From the NCBI GenBank assembly GCA_030704615.1, contig CM060732.1, positions 64,771,053 to 64,835,052 of the forward strand: DNA of 64,000 bases, in the 5' to 3' direction. Below are positions 56,432 through 64,000 of the stretch, in pieces. The notes beneath the pieces were generated by a model. That model saw nothing but the letters and a program-made list of their open reading frames with translations. It searched no databases and had not been told where the DNA came from. The translations under genes were made by a program, and so were the position numbers. The stretch's first letter is position 1; the number at the start of each line of letters is the position of its first letter. This DNA comes from Takakia lepidozioides (lineage: Eukaryota; Streptophyta; Takakiopsida; Takakiales; Takakiaceae).

Positions 56432-58220
56432 CAGCACTAGTTTGTACAGTAACGTTATTGTCTTCTTGTGGAAGCAGAAGACGTGTTTGAAAGTCTGATT
56501 CTAAACTTGTCTTTCTTGTTTGGGCCAGCCCTCCACTGTCACCTAAGAGCCAGTCAGATAGATGACAAATTGCAGTAGTCAATGCTCCAAAATTGGAAAT
56601 CTAAGTCTAGGCTCTTGATTGTATTCTCGCTGTTGGAAGGCACTGATGATGCCTGGCTACAAAAGTCTGTGACTTGTTTGTGTTTCTGAGATGTCTGGTC
56701 ATGCCTTCCTCATGTAAACCTTGCCATCAATCTATCAATCTTCTCGTCCCTGCTGCATGCTGTTTTCTGGAATTGGCAAGCTTGGATGAATGTTGAAACC
56801 TGACCTCAGACAGGTGTATCCATGTAGTTCGCGACATACGTCGTCACCTGGGCTGAGTTCTAGTGCCACGTATATTTCATTCTGCCCCATTTATTGAGGA
56901 GTTGGAATTGAACATGGACCCTTCGACTCGGCAGAGTGGAAGGACAGTGACGATGGGCTCTATCTATGGGCTCGATGCAAAAGAGTTCCCATCACAGTTG
57001 GAAATGACACCACCCTGTCTTTGAAGGAACCTGCTAGCATAGTGTCTCCCTGTTGCTGCTTTAAAAAGGTGGCTGAAGATAGATGGACACAAAAATTACG
57101 AAGCCTATTCTGAAAACCCTTCTACCATCTGTCCCTTCCATAACGTATTATGGAATTGGCAAGCCACCGCTTCGGCAGGGCACCACTTCACAATGGACAA
57201 CTTAGGTTGAGAAATATATCTTTTTGTCTGTAGCACAGTTTTGGAGACGGTAATGGCATTTGTCATGAGACAGTATGAAGTGCTGAAAGAACATGACAAC
57301 TTTCAGTGTAAAAGCCATTGTGCTTCCCTTGAATATCAGTAATCTGTGTATTATCCACCCTTTGAACAAGAACTCTTGTAGAGTCTCTAATTACGAAGTG
57401 TACATATGCGTCCAGCCCCTTTCTCTACATAAATCTCGTTGTGGTACTTCACAGTATGCTCAATCTTTGAATCATCTTTTCCATTTGAAGCTTCCTATGA
57501 TAAGGAATTTGTGCAAGATCTATTTGTTATATTTTCTAGTCAAAAGTTTATCTAGTAGACTGAAAGTATATGTTGTGAGGCAGTAGTATTAGGTTTATGA
57601 ATGAATTCATGAAAAGAAGATCTTCACTGCAACATAAGTCTTTCAAATGAAGTGCGGGTCCAAGCATTCTTATAAGTGTTTTGATACATACATAATATAT
57701 GTCAAGTAGTGCAGATTCTTGAGCTGACCCTTTGCATGAACATTTGAGAGGTCCAAGAAAACTCATCTGATCTGACCTTAGGATGTATATATTGTGTAAA
57801 CTAGCCTTCAATACAGAGAGCGTAATCAATAAAAATACAAATGGGTATAAAATATAAAACCTTGTTAGTCGTTATCAACAGCTCGTATACCTCTCTATAC
57901 CGCATCATCCTCTAATATCAATCCACCTCTACACTTCAAGAAAGAGAAAAAGATGTATTGTACAGCAAGGCCTAGGATCCATGGACATGGATCCCATGCC
58001 CATGGCCCCTTATGCCCCATCGTTGCATCCCCACCTTGCCACCAACTAATCGACCCTCCCATCTTCCTCGATCTTGCTCCCTGATGGACCCTCCTCCTCA
58101 TGTACTCCGTTCCTGCTCCCTAAGTACTCGACCTTCCGTCCCTTCCTAGGCTCCCACTTTGGCTATAGCTTACCAAAATGACCTGGCCACATCTTCATAG
58201 TCTCCTCCATTCTAAAACAA
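56432..58220. other. 3' flank of the ACHT gene; no gene recognised
   Basis: Probable 3' UTR to about 56,800, then AT-rich sequence with short frames. Nothing with a recognisable domain was seen. Confidence 0.4.
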
Positions 58221-58530
58221 TTAAAAGCAGGTGTGGCGTATTCTGCCGTTTCATCGACTAATTTTCAGGCCGAATCGGCCACCCAGGGGGTACTGCCGAT
58301 TCGGTAGCCAGAATCGGCAGGGATGGCCGATTATGCACCGAGGACGACAAAGCAACCACCCAGGCCCGTGTTATCAGCCATCAGCCATCAACCCGCCCGC
58401 CTTCCCTTTGAGACTCGCCCCGTTTTATATCCTCTCCGGGGCTCTGAATCTGGGCAATCGATATGGGATAATTGAACCCCGATCATATTGCACCAAGTGA
58501 CAGCGAGAATACGCCACAACTTGCTTTTAA
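58221..58530. mobile_element. MITE with ~29-bp terminal inverted repeats (310 bp)
   Basis: Left TTAAAAGCAGGTGTGGCGTA-TTCTGCCG and right, in reverse, TTAAAAGCAAGTTGTGGCGT-ATTCTCGCTG match at most positions. The inside is GC-rich with hairpin words (GCCGAATCGGCC; GCCGATTCGG paired with CAGAATCGGC). Both ends contain TTAA, which could be the target or part of the repeat. Confidence 0.7.
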
Positions 58531-58809
58531 CGCCAGTGAACGGGCCGTGTTGGGCCGACGCTGCCCTGTGCGCGGCCATAGGGCTCGCCCAAAGGCCGCT
58601 TACAGGGCATTTAGCGTATGTATAGATTCCAGTTCTTGAGAGAAACCTTGTGTCCATCCAAGTTGCGATGTCAGTTTCACTGCGAAGGTTTTAGCAACAT
58701 AATCTGTTACCTTGGTCATTGGTGTGTTGATTGTCAGTTTTATGGTACATAATTGCGTTAATGTTGTACTTCATTTGCAAATTCAATACACTTGGCATGT
58801 GCCTACTAG

Positions 58810-59750
58810 ATATGGGCCAGACTATATGGTGACGACGTAGGTGTGATGGACTCAAGACTGAAATATGGAGACAGAATCAATTGGCACTGTGCAGTGTGAA
58901 ATTACACTAGTGAGATGGGAAGGCCATAACAACTACTGCATGTGAGCTTTCAGAGCCCCCCATCGTGAGGAGCTTGGCTATAGTGTAGAGTGCTAGACAA
59001 GCAGAAAGGTTTGGAGACGATGCATGTCTTCCATTGATACAGCAACGCAATATATAAGATGCAGTCTTGCTCTAACCGCACAAAAGAGCGGTGTAGATAT
59101 TAACGTCTATCTCTCATAAATTTTTGCCTACAGAAGCTCGGGTCCATGAGCCTTCACCAAAACTATAGCTGCAACTATAATGAGCCCACTGCTCACTCCT
59201 GAATTCATGCCTACGATAGAGGTTTCAAAGTGATACTCAGCTTGACATTTTACACTCCCACTCAAGTGTCAAGCGTGAGGTGTTGCAGACCCAGCCATTC
59301 CAGGCATCGCCAATGTATTGGTCTAGACAGGGGCTTTGTAAGAATATCTGCACCCAACTTTTCAGAAGGGCAATATTCAAATCTGACTTCCTGAGCAGCC
59401 ACCATCTCGTGCACATAATGGTGTTGAATGTCTATGTGCTTGGTTCTTTTGTGATGCACCGGGTTCTTAATAAGAGCAAGGCTTCCTTGACTCTCAGTGG
59501 AGATAACAGTTCCTCCCTTTTGCTCAAAACCCAATTCACATAAAAATCTCCGCAACCACATTGCTTGCAGCCATGTACTCCGCCTCTGTTGTTGACAGAG
59601 CCACAATGGGCTGCTTCCCGCTTGGCCAAGTGATTGCAGCATTGTTGAGAAGGAATGTGAATCCAGTGGTGACCTCCTAGTGTCCAAATCGTCTCCCAAT
59701 ATCAAGAGTCTCATTCGCGAAAAGCTTGTGCGCAAGCATGTACGCTTCAA
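58810..59750 (-). mobile_element. Copia retrotransposon 3' remnant with polypurine tract and LTR
   Basis: The minus strand encodes the Ty1/copia RNase H end: LCELGFEQKGGTVISTES, ALIKNPVHHKRTKHIDIQHH, YVHEMVAAQEVRFEYCPSE and ADILTKPLSRPIHW (59,580-59,290). It is followed by a polypurine tract GAGTGGGAG (59,263-59,255) and a 3' LTR starting TGTAAAATGTC at 59,254 and running to about 58,810. RT and integrase are missing and the 5' part is frameshifted. Confidence 0.85.
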
Positions 59751-59800
59751 GAAGATGAGGGGGTTTGTTGACTTCCGATCTTAGTAGCGGCTGTTTCGTT

Positions 59801-60050
59801 GAGTGGGAGTGTTATAATTAGGATGGATGAACTTTTGGTTCAACTCATCATCCGTTAGACATTCTAGATACCTAGAATAGATGCGGCTTAGAATAGCTAT
59901 TAGAGTCTTGAGGGAATAGACATCTCTCGGTATGAGACATATCTTGGAGGGAGACATCTCTCGGTAGGAGACATCTAGTAGATATATATATTGACCTCAG
60001 GGGAGAGGCAATCAATCTTTGCACAGACCTTGGTTGGGATGAGAGCTCCT
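59801..60050 (+). mobile_element. Second copia polypurine tract and LTR fragment, opposite orientation
   Basis: GAGTGGGAG (59,801-59,809) followed by TGTTATAATTAGGATGG (59,810 onward) is the standard copia PPT/3' LTR junction on the plus strand. The LTR includes a duplicated GACATCTCTCGGTA[TG]GAGACAT and an AT-rich TATATATATTGA. It abuts the 5' side of the minus-strand copia remnant. Confidence 0.7.
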
Positions 60051-60302
60051 ATGTAATAGAGTCATATTGTTTCATCCCTGCATCTCTCAGAAGTATGTGT
60101 GTGTTTTCTTGACACTCTTCTAACGATAAACATACGTACTTTATAGTTAGCCCTGCATGCAGGCAGCTTTGGTCTAGATAGTGATCTGGCGTGAAAACCA
60201 TTCCACAGGTGTGATAAACATCAACGTTCATTGTAGGATTAGTTAAGCCATAAATGTGGCCTCCCACAAGGCCATTCTGTTGACACTGTTCGATGATGGC
60301 AG

Positions 60303-60595
60303 CTAAATAGTTCCCGCTTGTTGGCATGGGACACATTGCCCGCAGTCACCACATATGTCAGTGGCCGTTGTTCCAGAAGAGCACATATTGGTGCAGGTAC
60401 CAACGCAATTATCTTGACAGCAGTCAGTGTTACCTTTAGCGATCAGACAATTCACGCAACTGTTCGCATCTGCGGCACTAGGCCTCTACTGACTTGACAT
60501 ATTACGTCCACATTTATTCGTCCGCTTACAAGTAAGAGGATCGTGAGGAATGCAAAGAGCAGTTGCAGCCCTGAGAGCATGCTACGGGATGCCAT
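60303..60595 (-). CDS. Candidate small secreted Cys-rich peptide (11 Cys)
   Basis: Exon 1 (60,595-60,530) encodes MASRSMLSGLQLLFAFLTIL, a signal peptide, ending at a GTAAGC donor. A second frame (60,485-60,303) encodes PSAADANSC then closely spaced cysteines: CVNC, DCC, DNCVGTCTNMC, ICGDCGQCVPC, with a TAG after QQAGTI. Joining GTAAGC to CAGTAG gives an in-phase 82-residue precursor with a plausible SAADA cleavage site, but the intron would be only 44 bases, very short for plants; a frameshifted pseudogene is the alternative. I do not recognise the Cys pattern as a named family. Confidence 0.5.
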
Positions 60596-61018
60596 GCTGA
60601 AGGAGGACGTTGGATGTGGTTGCTGGAGTTGTTGGGGTATGGCGACAACTGGGTCGAAAAACTGCACAACGCATTTGATTTTGTGTCAGGGATACATGTC
60701 AAAAACCAATAGAGAGACAACTTTAGCGGGGATTGAGTTGGTCACATGGCCACATTGAGCAACATTGAACTCGTGAAGTATACACTATCAAAGAAAATCT
60801 CAGAATCGTCATGCAATTTTTGCGTCGGCATTAAAGGTCTTTCAACTCCTGTCAGTGTTGTAACACTTTTCAATCACAAGTAAGAACTAAGTGATACTGT
60901 AGATTAAATGGTCATGAGGCTATATCCAGCTGCCAGTTGACTACATTTCTAGATAAGCTATGGCGTTTTAGATAACTCGATCACCATGCATAGATTGATC
61001 AAGACGTCATGAGCTCAA

Positions 61019-61273
61019 CACTACAGGAAAAAAAAAAAAGGGGGGGGGGGGGAGTTTCGACACCGCCACCACGTCGCGGCGTCGCAAAACAACCGGAGGG
61101 GCCAATTTTTCGACACCCGAGCGTCGCAGGCCTGTCGCAAAGGCCTGCGACAGTCGTATGAACGACTACGGGAGGTCAATTTCATATAAAACCATGGTAC
61201 AGTCATGGTCAAAGTCATGAAAACCATGACTACCACGGTTTGGCAGTCATAACTACCGCGATCTGTTGTAGTG
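61019..61273. mobile_element. CACTA-like short element or terminus
   Basis: The left end CACTACAGGAAAA and right end, in reverse, CACTACAACAG share the CACTACA start typical of CACTA elements. Between are GTCGCAAA words and a run of 14 G. No matching 3-bp flanks were seen. GC-rich GCGTCGCAAAA-type repeats continue to about 61,620, where a C-run mirrors the G-run. Confidence 0.4.
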
Positions 61274-62331
61274 GTAGGGCGCCCCCAGCAACGCTTTTGT
61301 GACGTTGAGGGCCGCAAAGCCCACAAAAAAAATAAAAAATAAACCCCCATTATGGCGATGTTATTGCGACGTCCCAGCATCCCAGAGGCGCTGGGGCGCC
61401 CTCAGTGACGCTTTTGCGATGCTAGGGCGTTGCAACGCCATTTTTTATTTATTTTTTGAATCCGCCGCAGCGGGGGCCCGCTTTCCTCTTCATGCCACCT
61501 TACGATGGCGGGACGTCGCAACGTCGCAAAAAGGCGCCGCGGGGTTGGCGTCGCAGGCTCATCGCCGCCCGGGGCGTGGGGACGCGGCTGGCGTGGAAAC
61601 CCCCCCCCCCCCCCCCCCTCTCCCTCCATTTGTTGTAATGCAACAACAACGACTAAGCTTGAATCCTTGATGTTTTTGCAGGTTGAGGAATCCTCTAATA
61701 ACATTCAAGGTTTCAATTGCGGCTGGCAGCTCACCCATGTTGATCACTGCACTTGCACGTGGGTTGGAGCTGGAGGACCTCTAGATAGAAGCACGCTCAC
61801 AGATTTGTAGTGCGAGTGAACCAGAGACGGGGTCGCCTTGTCGGTGTGGAAGATCACGGTGGTTCCTCCAATTTATATATTCAGCATGCTGGATGGATAT
61901 GCTCCCGCAAATGCGTGCCCTCCAAGATGTGTTGACTGTCCGTACGAAGACCGTTCCTGATCACGTGGATAAGGAAACGCAGACAAATCACCGCAGTAAC
62001 GCCAGTGAGTAGACTTTGTAGCCCATGACTTTTAAAACCAGATGTACATCAACGGGGGATGACGGATGAGGGGCGTCCCATAGTTTCATCTGGACCCGTC
62101 TCCATCCTGTCATGGGACCTCCCACAATGCTCTCTCTCTGCCATGACTTGATTTCAGACTGGGGAAGCCTACCGGAGTTGTTGATGAGTGCGGTGGAGTT
62201 GATGGTTGTATTGACTATGTTGCGGAGCCACATAATAATGGAGGGCCACTTTAGACTACTTTCCAAGACCAAGACCAACTCAAAATGCAATAATCCTATT
62301 GGTTGAGGCCATTTTCTTGGTCATATTGGCT
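61274..62331. repeat. GC-rich inverted and direct repeats, then unassigned sequence
   Basis: GGGCGCCCCCAGCAACGCTTTTG (61,278) is related to GGGGCGCCCTCAGTGACGCTTTTG (61,392). A run of about 19 C at 61,601-61,618 mirrors the poly-G at 61,040. The frames here are low-complexity Pro/Arg/Gly shadows. 61,700-62,331 holds nothing recognised. Confidence 0.45.
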
Positions 62332-63076
62332 TTAATCCCTAAACGATGAAGCAACCCGAATTGGGTCGCTTCACTCGGGCACCAGGGTCCACCTCACGTG
62401 GATGTGAGTGGATGGAGGTGAAGCACACGTGGGAACTTAAAGCTCCCTGCAATATTAAAAGCTCTGCTCCTTAGAATTTTTCAAAGTGCAAATTCAGTGT
62501 TGACTTGCCTACGTGGCAGGCCAAATGAGGAATCTTGAAAACAACATCTAGGGCACAGGTTTTATCAAAATGCCAAATTTTTTTGACAAGGCACTATGTA
62601 ATGTTAATGTGCACTTACGTACCAAAGGACTTAGAAAACAAATATCACATCATGGTTCTACTTGGGTAAGAAGCCAAACCATGATAATTTACCCCCAAGA
62701 TTTCATATACAAAGCACTCCCCCTAATTTTTAGTAGATGCACCTGAAATTTGGTGTGAGGGATGCAGCACTACACTAGAATATTACACTTTTTCTCCTAG
62801 CAAAATTTTGCAACATTGATTTTTTGCTTGGTCAAACATGAAATTTTGGTTTGTTTTTTTTCATTTTCCAAAAAATGCACCATTTTCAATTGTTATAATC
62901 TCCCAAACAAAATGGTGGAATCTCCCCAAATTTGGGATACTTGTGTATCTGGTAGGTAGGTATGACTTTGTATGGTTCATCCACGTGGATGAACAGGGAG
63001 CTACAAGCTGACATGTGAGGGTGGGTCCCGATTTTGTCCCAAAATCCAAAAACAGGTCTCGTCGCTTAGGGGTTAA
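62332..63076. mobile_element. TTAA-flanked TIR element, copy 2 (745 bp)
   Basis: TTAA-TCCCTAAACGATGAAGC on the left pairs with TTAA-CCCCTAAGCGACGAGACC in reverse on the right. TTAA is present intact at both outer edges (62,332-62,335 and 63,073-63,076). The left subterminal AACCCGAATTGGGTCGC is itself palindromic and is shared with copy 1 at 45,573. There is no transposase frame inside. piggyBac-type by TTAA target and CCCT-starting ends; class membership is an inference. Confidence 0.75.
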
Positions 63077-63210
63077 GCTAGGGCTCAGAATTTTGTGTGG
63101 CCTCGTCGTAATGAGGCTGGTCAGGTGATGGGGGCCACCATCTCATTAAACATAGGAGCAAACTACCTTCATGCGCTGAGGACTTAGAATTTTTTTGGCA
63201 TATGAAATTT

Positions 63211-63236
63211 ACAACTACCTCCATGCAGGTAGTTGT
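63211..63236. repeat. Perfect short palindrome
   Basis: ACAACTACCT and AGGTAGTTGT form 10-base arms around a 6-base loop (CCATGC). A third partial copy, GAAGGTAGTTGC, follows about 20 bases on. Confidence 0.85.
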
Positions 63237-63779
63237 AGGTATTTCTACATGAAGGTAGTTGCAAAAATATGACTCTCTGTTCATATTACTGGTACTCCCG
63301 TTGACAGAAGCATGCAATAAGTCACAACCATTTCTATGATGCAATAAGGACGGAATGCACTAGACTCACTATTATGAAGCAAGTGGATATTCTCATGAGC
63401 TTCATTTGCTTTGATTTGTGGGAAGTACTCTGCTGTTTTTTTGTACATGTCAGTCTGAAATTATACAACTCACTATCTAGGAGAAACAAAATATTCTATT
63501 AGTCAATGTATTAGAATCTTGCAGTGATATGGGTTTGGTCCAATAGTGCGTAGTAGCCAGATGCGCATATTAAGGTGCCACCTCACATGCGTAGTGATTG
63601 GGCCTAGTACCCTAACAACTATTGCAATAGAGCTCTCGCATGAGTTTCTCTATGTATGCACAGTCTATTAGCTCACCAGGCTAGCATTGTATGTGGTGTA
63701 CACAATTGGTGTTGCTACTTGGGCAAGGGGACCCAGAAGAAATATTCAATTAAGGCTGACAATTTCTGTATTATAAGCG

Positions 63780-63887
63780 ATGGCCGCGCCCACTCCTAAA
63801 AGGGACAGTAGCCGTAAGGGGAAGAGTACTCTGGCTCCTGTCGGCGTAATTTTTCCCTATAAGCGATGGACATATGTACTAGCATAG
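63780..63887 (+). CDS. Short basic open frame, possible first exon
   Basis: ATG in strong plant context (AGCGATGGCC) opens 35 codons: MAAPTPKRDSSRKGKSTLAP then VGVIFPYKRWTYVLA. The sequence TATAAGCGATGG occurs both at the start and again inside the frame (63,860), so it may be a repeat artefact. The product is unrecognised and the gene may continue past the window. Confidence 0.2.
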   Translation: MAAPTPKRDSSRKGKSTLAPVGVIFPYKRWTYVLA

Positions 63888-64000
63888 TGGAACACACAAT
63901 AACGTGTGGCCTCTGAGATAAATTGGATGGTTTAGTAGTCTACTTTTACTTTTATTTGTACTGTTACTTTTATCTTTTTATGAATAACAAAACTCAAAGA

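Noticed and set aside
61402-61704. Pro- and Gly-rich frames on both strands
   Set aside because: Products of poly-C/poly-G and GC-rich repeats; they change completely between frames and contain no motif.
62330-63076. Treating the element as a PIF/Harbinger (TTA/TAA target)
   Set aside because: The four-base TTAA is intact on both sides and the ends begin CCCT. Harbinger ends (GGG/GGC...) do not fit as well, although a transposase would be needed to be certain.

Overview
The window looks like nuclear DNA of a land plant, most likely a seed-free vascular plant (fern or lycophyte). The signs are spliced genes with GT-AG introns; a DEMETER/ROS1-type DNA glycosylase; a PLS-class PPR gene whose wording is typical of homosporous ferns and lycophytes; a plastid-type ACHT thioredoxin; a plant RING-H2 ligase with a zinc ribbon; and long stretches of decayed gypsy, copia, LINE, SINE and TIR elements. 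The lineage is an inference from family resemblance only; no organelle or rRNA marker is present.

Layout. About 1-11,060 (minus): a DEMETER-like 5-methylcytosine DNA glycosylase. Ten exons can be placed with matching splice phases, and an eleventh at the 5' end is tentative. The gene runs off the left edge inside the glycosylase fold. 11,061-13,000: upstream flank without a recognised gene. 13,000-24,400: nested repeats: a tRNA-like SINE, a LINE RT C-terminal fragment, a broken gypsy element (+), a second broken gypsy element (-) whose integrase ends in a PHD-like finger and is split by a 1.3-kb insertion, and 67-bp and 20-bp tandem arrays. 24,010-28,260: a pair of inverted ~375-bp repeats flanking two tandem F-box fragments and dispersed repeats. 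28,650-31,000: a GGTTACAC-type minisatellite and a CACTA-like TIR element carrying a SINE with a perfect 86-bp duplication. 32,069-33,298 (+): a two-exon DUF1223 thioredoxin-fold gene. 37,218-38,582 (-): an intronless RING-H2 E3 ligase. 39,445-40,689: a TA-flanked TIR element. 42,689-44,758 (+): a PPR gene made of five 303-bp units. 45,080-48,660 (-): a degenerate LINE abutting a PPR fragment and split by a TTAA-flanked element. 52,211-52,336 (-): a first exon resembling LST8. 53,066-56,431 (+): a four-exon ACHT/thioredoxin-like 1 gene. 58,221-64,000: a MITE, copia remnants, a candidate small Cys-rich secreted peptide, a CACTA-like end, and a second TTAA-flanked TIR element.

The host genes do not form a pathway. 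They are ordinary dispersed plant genes: DNA demethylation, ubiquitin ligation, plastid redox, organelle RNA processing. The most unusual content is in the repeats: TTAA-flanked inverted-repeat elements of piggyBac type, a PHD-like finger on a gypsy integrase, and captured or duplicated F-box and PPR fragments. All exon joins were made by eye from splice phase and protein similarity; no alignment or transcript data were used.
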